Assembly: GCA_001430745.1 (NCBI GenBank)
Contig: KQ481955.1
Coordinates: 256,528 to 291,064, forward strand
DNA from: Auxenochlorella pyrenoidosa
Lineage: Eukaryota; Chlorophyta; Trebouxiophyceae; Chlorellales; Chlorellaceae
DNA length: 34,537 nt
Reading direction: 5' to 3'
Below are positions 16,288 to 26,797 of the stretch, in pieces. Positions within the stretch are counted from its first letter, which is position 1. The number at the start of each line of letters is the position of its first letter. The notes beneath the pieces were generated by a model. That model did not search any database, was not told the DNA's origin, and worked only from the letters and a program-made list of their open reading frames with translations. Made by a program: the position numbers and the translations under genes.

Positions 16288-19200
16288 TCAAAGTTGGTTT
16301 ACAGGATTGGTCTCGAAGCAGCAGATGGTGGCAACCGGCCGCGCTGGAGTGCTGTGCACTCCCATCGGCATCCGCAACGGCGTGCCCACAAGCTCCTCTG
16401 CTGCTGGCGCTGCTGCTGGCGCTGCTGCTGCGGATGCCGCGGCTGCTTGCCGGGTGTCCGCACCGTCAGCTGCTGCCGATGCTGCCGATGCCACAACTGC
16501 TACTTCTGCTGCTGCTGCCCCGGCTGCAGCCGCCTGCCCTGCTCCAGCCGCCGCCGGCCCCAGCGGGGCTGGTGGCGGCATTGCTGCTGTAAGCACTGGC
16601 AGGCAGGGCAGCTGCAGGATCTCATCTGGCCGAGGGAAGCGGTCCATGAGCAGGACGCTCCCATCCTGCAGGGCGCCAGCATTGGGAAGAGCGCGAAGCA
16701 GGAAGCTAGGAAGCACTTAGCCGGTTGTTCACTGGACACCTGAAGGCTGGCCAGGGATGCTGGCATGCACCAGGAGCCACGCGTGGCTGCTGGCCGTCGC
16801 CAGCCAACGCTCGTCAGCAGCACCAATGCGCTGCCGAGCGGCGCTGGTAAGGCAACCCCTCAGAGTTCCATGACTGCCCTTGGGCCACGCAGCTTTGCCC
16901 CCTCCCCGCTGGAGTCGTTGATGCAGGCGCGCCAACAGTTGGCACGCCTCGCAGCGCAGCCACCCGCGCAGCGGCGCTTGCAATCGGCAGCGCAGCGCCC
17001 CTGGCGACCAACGGCGCAGGCCGCCCACCTTGTTCAGGTCGGCGATGAAGCCGTGCCAGTAGATGACGAGCCCGGGTCCAAAGCGGTTCACGTACCGCTC
17101 GTACTGCTCCTGCTGCTGCTGCCTGCGCGGGCGTGGAACAGCAAAGCGCAGGGTTGGATCACACTGGGATCAAGACTGGGAGCCGGCGCCTGCAGGGCCA
17201 AGCACAAAGTGCTCAGCATCCCCTCTGCGGCTGCACCCTGCTGCCTGCACCCCTGCCCTGCCTCCGNNNNNNNNNNNNNNNNNNNNNNNNNNNNNNNNNN
17301 NNNNNNNNNNNNNNNNNNNNNNNNNNNNNNNNNNNNNNNNNNNNNNNNNNNNNNNNNNNNNNNNNNNNNNNNNNNNNNNNNNNNNNNNNNNNNNNNNNNN
17401 NNNNNNNNNNNNNNNNNNNNNNNNNNNNNNNNNNNNNNNNNNNNNNNNNNNNNNNNNNNNNNNNNNNNNNNNNNNNNNNNNNNNNNNNNNNNNNNNNNNN
17501 NNNNNNNNNNNNNNNNNNNNNNNNNNNNNNNNNNNNNNNNNNNNNNNNNNNNNNNNNNNNNNNNNNNNNNNNNNNNNNNNNNNNNNNNNNNNNNNNNNNN
17601 NNNNNNNNNNNNNNNNNNNNNNNNNNNNNNNNNNNNNNNNNNNNNNNNNNNNNNNNNNNNNNNNNNNNNNNNNNNNNNNNNNNNNNNNNNNNNNNNNNNN
17701 NNNNNNNNNNNNNNNNNNNNNNNNNNNNNNNNNNNNNNNNNNNNNNNNNNNNNNNNNNNNNNNNNNNNNNNNNNNNNNNNNNNNNNNNNNNNNNNNNNNN
17801 NNNNNNNNNNNNNNNNNNNNNNNNNNNNNNNNNNNNNNNNNNNNNNNNNNNNNNNNNNNNNNNNNNNNNNNNNNNNNNNNNNNNNNNNNNNNNNNNNNNN
17901 NNNNNNNNNNNNNNNNNNNNNNNNNNNNNNNNNNNNNNNNNNNNNNNNNNNNNNNNNNNNNNNNNNNNNNNNNNNNNNNNNNNNNNNNNNNNNNNNNNNN
18001 CCCTCGCCTGTGCAGCTTGTCGTCCCCAAACGTCGCTTTGCTGTCGATCCAGTTCACGATGCGGCCCTGCACGGCTATGGGCACCTGGAGCAGCAGGCGG
18101 GGCGGGGCAGGGCGGGGCAGCAGGGCAGGTGTAGGGATTAGGGATGGGCCGGGCGCCACATTTGCGGTACGGCTGCCCCTGCCTCCCCGGTGGGTTCGCG
18201 CTTGCTGGGCCCCCAGCCGCTGAATGCCTGCACCGCCTGCGCCGCGCCCCCTATCCCCGGACCTGCCCCCCTGGACGCACCTCCCAATCAAGAACTGCGC
18301 CCATCCCAGGAACCCTGCCCCGCACCCTGCAGGCTGTGCTTGCCGGCACAGACAGCACGCAGCACTTCCCCAGATCTAATCCCAGATCTAACCCTGCCCC
18401 ACTGCACTCCCTTGCACCTGAAGGCGCGCATCCGGCGTCTTGTGGTAGCCCCGCGAGCGCAGCTGATCCTCTGTCCAGAAGGCCACCCCTGCCGCCGCCA
18501 GCGCCGCATTGAGCCGCTCCTCATATTCGGCGCCCGCGCTGTGCCTGGCGGCATCTGCGGAGAGGGCAGGGCAGCGCCGCGAGCGCTTTTGCAGCGTGCC
18601 CAGCGTCAGCTGCGCGCCGGGGGCGGCCGAGGATTGCAGCCCACGCTGCCGTGCTGAGCGGGATGCAAACCTGTGGTTGCACCATGGGCGTGCCGCAACC
18701 GCACATCACCCCGCGCCTGTCCCGCGGCCCCATGGCAGCTCAGGGCGGGCACAGCAGTCGGGGAGGCTGCAGCAACGTGAAGAGCACCCACCAGAGGCCG
18801 GGGAGTAGATGCGGTCGCACTGCACGCATGCCTCCACGTCCCGCTGCAGCCGCTTTAGCAGCCGCCGGCCCCGCTCCTGCAGCGCCCCCGCCTCGTCCAG
18901 GCGCCCCTCCCCTGGCTGCTGCTGCTGCCCTCCCGCAAGTGGTCCCCCTGCTGCTGCCGCGCTGCTGCTGGTGGCTTCGCCCGAGGATGCCTGCGCGGCC
19001 GCCGCCGCTGCCGCTGCCGCGCACGCGAGTGCTTCCAGTGCCTCGGGGCTGACCAGCTCGGGCAGCTGCTCGGGGGCGCGCAGCACCCGCGTGATGCGCT
19101 CCTTGGCCAGGCCCAGCTGCAGGGCCTCCAGCAGGCGGCGCATGAGCACGCAGGGCGGGAAGTCCAGCTCAAAGGCCAGCTGCACGGCGTCCATCCCTGC

Positions 19201-19656
19201 GGCAGCCGGGCAGGGAGGGCCCACCTCCAGAGGGTTGAGAGCATGGCACAGACAAAGCGTGACACAGGACAGGGAGGTTTTGTCGCCACACACCTCAGCG
19301 CCTTGATGGGCAGGGCCAGGTTTGGGCAGGTCGGCAGCAGGCAGCAGCAGCTGGCGGCAGGCAGCGGCGGTGCGGGGGCGGTGCTCTGCGGCGCCTGCCA
19401 TCCTCCCAAATGCACACTCATCAGGTAGAGGGCCTCCAGATCACTTGCCAGCAAGGTAGCGCTGCGCGTGGCTGACAATGGCGGCTTTCACGACGTGGTT
19501 GGTGCGCAGAACTCGATTTTGTACCTCCTGAGAATATATGCTGAATACTGTGTCGACAGACACGCCAGCCATGCTGGCGATGGCAGCAAAGTGGGGCCAA
19601 GCGCTGAGCGGCAGCGTGAGCCGCTCCACCAACAACCTGTAGGCTGCCCGATCCAT
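16288..19656 (-). CDS. CDIN1: CDIN1 (C15orf41) homologue, predicted PD-(D/E)XK-type nuclease
   Basis: In animals this protein binds codanin-1, a regulator of the histone chaperone ASF1, and is predicted to be a restriction-like nuclease. Six exons, 432 residues: 19449-19656, 18792-19196, 18418-18554, 18008-18084, 17029-17122, 16288-16665. Landmarks shared with the human protein as I recall it: N-terminal [13 protein letters not shown] and [79 protein letters not shown] (the D-x-K active-site strand); [17 protein letters not shown]; and [13 protein letters not shown]. An Ala/Gln-rich insert of about 60 residues in the second exon and an Ala/Pro-rich C-terminal tail of about 90 residues have no human counterpart. 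Intron 1 (19197-19448) is GC-AG with a perfect GCAAGT donor. Intron 4 contains the assembly gap and also seems to start with GC. Start chosen because the animal protein begins at the same point. Confidence 0.9.
17267..18000. other. Assembly gap (734 N)
   Basis: All N. By the model above it lies wholly inside an intron of the CDIN1 homologue (17123-18007), so probably no coding sequence is missing. The true gap length is unknown. Confidence 0.95.
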
Positions 19657-20219
19657 GATGCGAGCGTGCAGGGTAGGGGATTGAAGACTTGCCCCAGCGC
19701 GGTAGAGCTCAAAATTGGACTTCCGCGCTGTGGCGGGATGCTGCGCAGCGTGCCGACGCTGTTGCTGCCTTTCCACTTCGTAGATCCCTTGTTGATTTTC
19801 CTTCAGCTGAAGCCAGACTATCCTATATCTAGACAAGTAATGCAAGTAGATAAGGTCCAGATTCCTAGTGGTGGGCCCGCCATTGTCAACCTGCAAAGCA
19901 GCATGACAGGCTGCACTGCCCACCATCCTCCGGTGAAGCCCTGCTGCCCTGCAGGGCCTGCAGGGCTTACTGCCGCACGGCTGCCGTTGCGGCCGTGCAA
20001 GAGGCAGACGTTTTCCCTGGAGCCAGGTGATGCGACTTTGGCCAGCGCAAGGACGTCGCACGAGGGCGCAGAGGCTTGCACAGGCTGCGGGGAGGTTTCT
20101 GTGCACAGAACGCAGGCAAAACAAAACAGCACAAGCAGGAGGCGAGGCGAAAAGCAGGGCCACCACAGTGCTGATACAGGGCTACAGCCAGCAGGAGAGG
20201 GGATGCGCCACCAGGCCAA
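19657..20219. other. Intergenic: upstream region of the CDIN1 homologue
   Basis: About 560 bases between two minus-strand genes. Should hold the CDIN1 5' UTR and promoter and the 3' UTR of the gene at 20220. Several overlapping frames are open, but none shows a domain or splice context I can support. Confidence 0.4.
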
Positions 20220-21661
20220 TCACATGCAGCAGCACCTTGCTCGGCAGCAGGCCCAGCAGGCAGGGCGCCCGCTGCCGCTGGCTGTGCGCCTGCTGTTGCT
20301 GCCCCCGCCTGCCTGCCGGTGCTTGCTGGGCTTGCTGCTATTGCCAGCGCAATCATTCCGGCCCCTGCCGCCACGGCCTCCTTCGCTGCCACGCCGGTGT
20401 GCGAGCAACAGCACGCGCGCAGCTTGCTGGAAGGTGGCGGGGAAGCGCTCGTGGAGCTGCGGTGTCCAGCCGACCCTCCAGCCTGCCAGCTCTACCATCC
20501 TGGGTGGACGGAGACACGGGCAGAGATAGAGTCACTCTGAAAGGTGCAACAGGTGTCCTGGAAGCAGCCTGCTGACATGAATCGGTCGCGGGTGGAAAGC
20601 CAGCAGCACGGCAGGCTGCTGCCCTAGCCTGCACAACGCGGTTTGGGTGGAAGCGTCAGCAGAGCATGCAAAGCAGCGCTCACCCCATGACGTGGCCGCC
20701 GTCATCTGCCAGGTCGTCAAAGGGGCAGCAGTCCTGCAACACCTTGGCCCCACTTGCTCGGGCATACTTGAACACGGTGGGGGAGTAGCCCGCCTCAACC
20801 AAGGCCTCTGCCATCTCAACCAGCTCCCGAGGGGGGCGCGCCAGCTGCAGAGGCAGCATTGTGGACAAGGCACGGTTTTCAAGGACCCGCAGCAGACAAG
20901 GCATGGGACAGACTTGATGCGCGCTGCTTGGCAGAATAGAGCCGCCTGCTTGCCTTGTACTGCCACCGCCAGGCAATAGACATGACTTGGAACTGCGGGC
21001 AGGCATCGACGCTCGCAGGGTGTTGCTTGCTGCCCAGCGGCACCGCCGGTGCGCTGTGCTGCAGCAGCAGGCGCAGCAGACGCAGCTGGGGCAGCAGCGC
21101 CCGGCTCCAGCGAGACGCGCCGCGCACTGCCGGGGCGTGCATGGCAGCGACGATCGTGCCCGGCGTCACCCCAGCGCCGTGCCGCGCAGCAGCAGCTGGC
21201 TGTGCGCGGCGGGCGGCGGCAAGCAGCGCGTCCGTAAAGGCTTCCGCCGGGGCAAGGGCACATGCGCCGGTCGCCAGCAGCGCGACCAGCATGCTCTCCC
21301 GGCCGCTGCGCCAGGCTCTGCGCAGCACTTCAGCTGCCAGGTCAGCAGGCAGCGGCTGCCCAGGTGACGCCTCACGAGCCAGCGCCAGGAAGAAGCGCAG
21401 CCCTTCCGGGCTGCCGTGCTGTGCCGCCACAGGCAGCACATCGCGCAGCTGCTCCTCTGTCAGCTGTCCTGGGCTGCTGCCAGCTGTGGCTGCCTCGGCA
21501 GCCGCTGCTGCTGCTGCGTTGCTGCTTGGTCGCGAGCTGCACTGCGCCTGCTGCCGCTGCTGCTGCAGCCCTTGGTGCAGCAGCTCTAGCAAGTGCGCGG
21601 CCAGGTCGCCATGAGAGGTAGCCAGGATGGTGCTAGATCTCCTGTGCGTCTTGGTCTTCAT
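20220..21661 (-). CDS. Unknown protein, Ala/Leu-rich helical (382 aa)
   Basis: Three exons in phase: 20954-21661, 20684-20844, 20220-20499. I do not recognise the family. The N-terminus (DLAAHLLELLHQGLQQQ) is helical, followed by a poly-Ala linker. Then comes a helical region with LPVAAQHGSPEGLRFFLALA and a segment SGRESMLVALLATGACAL whose rhythm resembles degenerate ankyrin-type helix pairs. The second exon continues LVEMAEALVEAGYSPTVF, again ankyrin-like. The third has WTPQLHERFPATFQQAARVL, a pattern I associate with C-termini of algal ankyrin-domain proteins, then a basic Gly/Ser/Cys-rich tail. The first intron (20845-20953) begins with GCAAGC and is in phase with its acceptor; an alternative GT donor at GTCATG a few codons upstream is weaker. 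An in-frame ATG at 21712 could add 17 residues. The C-terminal frame past the LLLAHRR motif is the least certain part. Confidence 0.6.
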
Positions 21662-22049
21662 GCTCTGTACGCCGGCTAACTTTGCATGTGGCCGTGCTGC
21701 CCTGGGCTGCACCGCTGCTCATACCACTCCGCAACGAAACAATGTGGACGCTTCAAACCGCCCGGCAGCAAGCTGCTCTTGTTTGACAAGCTTCACAATT
21801 ACATCAATGTAAATTAGTCAGACGGCAGGCCCTCGCACAGATACGACTTTGGTCTACTGCACGCAATGACTGGTCAGCTGAAGGCAACTACCCCGACCGC
21901 TGGGTGGTTCAATGAGCAGGGCCAGGAGGCGTGCCTGAAGCAGTGCTTGGCGAAACTGATGGGCCTGAGCGTGCCAGCGGTACGCCCAGGGAATTGCTGC
22001 TCCGCCGCGCGCCCGGATGCCCTGCCCCGACGGGCCAGCTTAAGGCCAG
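21662..22049. other. Intergenic with a TTACATCAATGTAA near-palindrome
   Basis: Between the stop of the SGNH hydrolase and the start of the 382-aa protein, both minus strand. At 21799-21812 the sequence TTACATCAATGTAA carries a TGTAA signal on both strands; the minus-strand one can serve the hydrolase gene about 250 bases upstream. Confidence 0.5.
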
Positions 22050-23610
22050 CTACGCCTTGCCCGCCAGGCGCGCCACCTCGGGCGCCAGGCAGCGCAGCAC
22101 CTTGTCCGCGCCCTTTGGCGCGGGGTGGGTGCCGTCGTACAGCTGCTTGGGGTCCCGGGGGTCGATGTCGGAGCCGCAGGTGGACCAGTGGATGCCGCGC
22201 CGGTCGCACAGGGCCTTGAGCTTTGTGTTGACTGGCCCCACGTGGGGGGAGGTGCGCGGCAGCAGGTTGAGCACCAGGATCTTTGACTCTGGGAAGGCAG
22301 CCTGCTGGGTTTGGGCGGGTGGCAGTGGAAAGGGAGCTGATGGCGGCAGGGGATGGCAAAAGTGTGCGGCGACTGGGCAGGCGCGCCTGATGGCGGCCGC
22401 TTCCAGCTGGAGGGTGCACAGATGAGCCCACCCTGCTCGAAAAGAGTACAGTGCTAAGCACAATGCAACATGCGGCTGGCTGCAGCCCTCCCAAAGCAGC
22501 TCGCCACTGCCACTCATGACCCTCACCGCCCAATGCCGCAGCGCAGCCGCCCAGCCCCAGCCCACCTGCATCCATCCCAGCAGGTAGTCCATGAGGCTGG
22601 CAATATGGGCGGACGACTGGTGCGCCCGCAAGTTGTTTGTGCCCACAAGCAAGCCCACCACCTTGGGGGCCTTCTTGGGCACCTCTGCCTTGGTCATCAG
22701 CCGCCAGGCCACATCCTGTGGGCAGGGCATGCACAGAAGGCTCTTGGTGTTCAAATTTGTCCGTCCTTGGCGCCCGAGAGTGGAATGAAACAACAAAGCC
22801 ACGAGAGGGCATGTGTTGTCACTGGCCATTGAGGGCAGCGCATCGCAGCGCTTGGCCAGGCTGGTAGGGCCGCCCTGCGCCGCAGACCATGTTGCGTGCA
22901 CCTGCAACAGAACTTTCCACAGCCTGGGGCATGCCCTGAGTGCCCATCCGCCACCAACAATGCCTGCAGTCGAGCAAACAAAGCCGGAGCCCACCTCAAT
23001 GTCGTTCCCTGACACGCCAAGCGGCACGGCGTGCCAGCCCTTTGCGGGGGGAAACAGCCGCTTCCACTCCGCCTTGCTGCCTCGCGCGATGACCCGCAGC
23101 ACGGAGTCGCCGTACAGCACAAAGTCAAACCGCTCCCCTGCCTTGTCCGCCGCCTTGACGAGCGCCTGGCACTCGCGCTGCTGCTTCACAGTGAAGTCTG
23201 CGGGGCAGGGAAGCACGCATGCGGAGGTGTTGCTACACAGTTGGCACAGACATTAGTGGGTGGAGGATCTGGCGGCAAGGGCAAGGCGTTGATGAATTCC
23301 AGCGTGTCGCAGGGCAAATTGATAGCAGGGGGCTCAGATGCACGAGAACACACAGCAGCAGGGTAGCAAGGACCGCCAGCAAGGTGCACCAGGTTGGCAA
23401 CAGCCCTGCAGGTAGCCTGCATGCAGCGCGTGACTGGCTATCCTGCAACGACTCACCTTTCCAGTACCCAGGGCCTCTGTAGCTCGGCCCTCGCACCCAC
23501 TTTGGGATTGGCGGCAGTGAGGCCGCCGCCGCCAGCGGGCTCAGCACCAGCAGGCAGAGCGCAGCCGCCAACGTCCCAAACCCTAGCGGCGCCATTGTGC
23601 GATCTGTCAT
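22050..23610 (-). CDS. Secreted SGNH/GDSL-type hydrolase
   Basis: Predicted esterase/lipase of the SGNH fold, exported through the secretory pathway. Four exons, 252 residues: 23457-23610, 22995-23197, 22566-22715, 22050-22301, all GT-AG and in phase. The N-terminus has a strong signal peptide (FGTLAAALCLLVLSPLAAAAS); either of two in-frame ATGs (23610, 23595) could start it. Block I is FVLYGDSVLRV with the nucleophile Ser near residue 83. VPLGVSGNDIE supplies the block II Gly. VVGLLVGTNNL gives the block III Asn. The C-terminal block V is LYDGTHPAPKGADKVL with the catalytic Asp and His. The spacing suits the PAF-acetylhydrolase-like branch, often acting on acetyl or short acyl esters. The substrate is not known; cell-wall polysaccharide deacetylation is one possibility. 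The last acceptor is cagcag, so one Gln may be optional. Confidence 0.88.
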
Positions 23611-24089
23611 TCGCGATCCAGGGCATGTGATTGGCCTCATCAGGTGCTGAAGTTGGGGGACGGGGGCCAGCGACGGGGCAGTCCGCTTCTGTGCAGGGCA
23701 CCGCCGCTCAGGGGCGCAATTAGACATGAATGACTTGAGCGAGCTGCCCGAAAGCGGTATCTCAGGTGCTGCGGTAGAACGCAGACATGCACCTGTTCAA
23801 GGCTCCGCGGACGCCGGGAGCAGGGCCTGTGTGCTTCTGGTATTTGTGGTGTTGGTGCTCGGAGAAGCTGCGAGATTCAGCATCCGAGGAGTGACTGATG
23901 CGGGATGCATTCCTGTGCAGCCCAGCATGCACGCCGCCAGCACTGGGCGGACACCTGGGTTGTCCCTCAGCTTCTAAGCCTCAGAAGCCAATACTGTGCT
24001 TACAATGACTGCAGCATAGCTTCGCAGCTGCTCATGTATGAATTTGTAAGAAGTCAGAACGCATGTTGATCTGCGGGATGCTATCCCGC
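23611..24089. other. Intergenic: upstream region of the SGNH hydrolase
   Basis: About 480 bases with the hydrolase promoter and the 3' UTR of the next minus-strand gene. I see no gene here. Confidence 0.45.
24000..24004 (-). terminator. Chlorophyte poly(A) signal TGTAA (TTACA on +)
   Basis: Minus-strand TGTAA about 86 bases after the stop of the secreted 178-aa protein; spacing is suitable. Confidence 0.55.
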
Positions 24090-25563
24090 TCACGCAGCCA
24101 GCATGCGGCGGGCCACCACGGGTGCGGGTGCCGGGGTGGGCGCCTCAGCGGGCAGGATGCTGTCGCAGGCGGACATGGACGTGATGGTCAGCAGGACGCC
24201 ATAGGTGCTCTCTGCGTAGGCCTGCAAGCAGCGGGTGTGCACGAATTGCGTTTTGGGCAGCGCAGGCGAGCCACCTTGCCCACTGGCCACCTGCCTCGTG
24301 TGTGCAGCACAGATCGGCAGCGTTACCATGAAGGCGCAGCCCCCCCTTTCCTGGCCTGGCCCTCACCTTCATGCCAGCAATCTGGTCGCAGATCTCAGCC
24401 GCAGCATCCTCCATGTCTTGGCGGGGGTAGATGCTGCCCCAGGTGTTGCCGCTGTTCTCGGGGATGCTGCGGGCGGGAGGAGGCAGGGCCAGTACCCCAA
24501 AGTCTCAGCTGGGGGCTTCAGCAGGGGTGCGACGGTGCCGCTGCCCTTTGGGGAGAGGAGTGGGCGTGCCGAGCAAGGCTGTACGAGTGCTGCCAGAATT
24601 GTGGGCTGCAGCATGCCGCGGCTGATGTCGCAACAGGCATGGAGGATGCACGCTGCTGGAGCTCGCGCCATGTGGACCAGGCTCACCTGGGCAAGATCAT
24701 TTGGATCTGCAGCACCACAGTGTTGGCTGCCTGCACCAGCGTGTCCCACTGGCTCTGCTGCGAGGCCCAGTCAATCTGCAGGGCAGGAGGGGGTGGGGAG
24801 CTGGGTGGCATTACTTCCTGCATTGCCGTCTACTTGCGACCAACAGGTTCAACTGCACAGTGCTACAGTATGAATCTGCTGCCACACAGTGCCAGCAGCA
24901 TGCCGCATTTGCAGCGCCCACCCCAAATGCCTCACCTCCCACCAGGCAGTGGCGATACTGTTCACCGACAGGCTGATCTGGTCCAGCATCGTCTGCGCCT
25001 CCGGCGGGGACACCAGCTTGACTGCGCCCACCTGCGGGGCACAGAGAGCAGTGGCGCCGTGAGCAAGGTTTGAGGTGCGGTGGCCAGCGAAAGCCGCCTG
25101 CAGCACACAACAGCAGACCAAGCAGGTGCTGGGCATGTGATGTCAACAGCTGCTGACAGCGCTCAAGCCCTTTGCACAGGCGCATCCGCAAGCACCACGT
25201 GCCTTGTTGCTTATATCGTTGACGAAGGTCTGCACGCTTTCTTTGGTGATTGCGGCCTGGCCTGCAGCAGCCAACAGCGGCAGAGAGGGCGGCAAGGCAG
25301 CATGGCAGGTCGATCGCGCTGGTGACTGCATCAGGTGCAGCGACCAACCGAGGACTGAGTCTGCTTCCAGTTGCTGTAGTATGCACAAGGTGGCCGCAGC
25401 GTGATCAGGATTGCAACTGCCATGGCAGGCATGTGCTGTAGCAGTCGTCGCGAACAGCGATCCTAGACTGCAATGGTGCACGATCGACGCCAGTGAGCCG
25501 ACCTGCGGCGCCCGCCACCAGCAGGCTGAAGGCCAGCAGCGCCACACAGTGCTTGCGCGCCAT
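24090..25563 (-). CDS. Unknown secreted protein, all-helical (178 aa)
   Basis: Six exons in phase: 25503-25563, 25203-25261, 24936-25031, 24687-24775, 24367-24466, 24090-24221. No family recognised. It begins with a compact signal peptide (MARKHCVALLAFSLLVAGAAG). The mature part is mostly amphipathic helix: ITKESVQTFVNDISNK, EAQTMLDQISLSVNSIATAW, SQWDTLVQAANTVVLQIQMI, MEDAAAEICDQIAGMKAYAE. Two Cys residues (EICDQ and SACDS) could form one disulphide. The end is a Pro/Ala stretch (PAEAPTPAPAPVV) and ARRMLAA. There is no retention motif or anchor, so an extracellular or vacuolar protein is likely. The second intron (25032-25202) starts with GC (AAG|GCACGT) in phase with its acceptor; a weaker GT donor further on (GCT|GTCAGC) would keep frame too and add about 11 residues. 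Confidence 0.72.
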
Positions 25564-26797
25564 CTCTCTAAGCTCGCTGCAATCGGCGACTCGCAGGAGA
25601 CGCGGGGAGAAGTGCGATTGAAGCAGGAATGGGGTGGTTGCCAACCGGGGGGTGGAAACCAAGGCTTCCAACCGCCAACGCAGCGCGCATGCCATGCGCC
25701 GCAGCATCAGCCAATCACAATGTTCCTTCACTGCTGCACCAGATCGACCCAAATTCACCATGAATTGTCAGCTCTGTATCCACTGAATGATCTTGCAAAT
25801 AGTACGGCTTAGTGTGCTTTGTCGTTGCTAGTGCCGGCTCCTGCCGGCAGCCTTGCTGCTGGCACCACCAGCAGACAGCGTGCCAGGCTTGCTTGTAAGC
25901 CATGCGTGGAAAATCAATGTGATTCACCTCGCGCCATTTTGATGTCGGAGTTTCCGGCAGGCCAGTCCAAGCGTAGAAGATGCACGCTGCCGCAGCCTGC
26001 CAAGGCCAGCCCGCAATTGTGCTGCGCTGCATACAAACCTGGGAACGCGCTGCCAGTGAGCAATTCGGATAACATAGCTCTGCTCCAAACGACAGAAAAC
26101 TTGGGAATCCAAACAAAGCCCGGGTTCGCGGCAGCGGCGTGAGCCCGTTGGCGAGCACGCCTCCTATGCTGGCGGGATGGAGGGCAGCACGGCCCATACC
26201 TCGTGCGGGCTGCATTGGTAATTCTTGTTACCTCTTTCCGGGCACAGCCTGGAAGATTACAGTTGTCTAGGTCCGCCTTGCGGCTCGCCAAAACCAGGGT
26301 TCTTGCTCGTGTGGCAGCAGGAGCGCTTGCGGCGGCCCTGCAGCGTGGCATAATTGCAGCGTGCCTGTTAAAGACTTCTTGAGCGCGCGGCGACGCGGTT
26401 GCAGCCCGCGGTTGCGTGGCGCACAGCACCAGTGGCGGCGTCGCCCTGGCAGGAACGGCAACCAAGCCTGCACAGCACTTGCAAGCTGCAAAGGCTTCGC
26501 TGCCTGCTGCGTTGCTGCCGTTTGATTGGCAGAGGCCTCCTGGCAGGGACGGCATGACGGCGCACGCTTTCCGCTCTGCCAGCGTTGCGGCAGCTCTGGC
26601 AGCGCCCGCACCTCCGCCGGACCAGAGGATCATCGGCGTGGCTGAGGCAGGGCCGGGGCTGTGAGAGCTCCAGGCGAGATTTATTCCCTGCGTCTCGCTT
26701 TGATGATGTTTACAAAATGCCTTTCAGGCGCTTGCTGTGTGCGTTGCCGGGCCTCTGGTGGAAGAGCACCGCTGCCCGCAACACTGTCCCAGAGACC
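25564..26797. other. Divergent intergenic region
   Basis: About 1.2 kb between the secreted-protein gene (minus) and the locus starting near 26798 (plus). Long frames occur on both strands (for example a 239-codon minus-strand frame at 25914-26633) but they have no recognisable domain and their composition looks like GC-driven open frame. Promoters of both genes should be here. Confidence 0.4.

Noticed and set aside
17170..18291. Open frames spanning the N gap
   Set aside because: They are open only because N codons are not stops.
19967..20392. Ala-rich 141-codon minus-strand frame
   Set aside because: Overlaps the third exon of the 382-aa protein in another frame and is low-complexity; the other frame has the coherent WTPQLHERFPATFQQAARVL segment.
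25914..26633. A 239-codon minus-strand frame as a gene
   Set aside because: No domain, no supported splice context, composition typical of GC-rich open frame between divergent genes.
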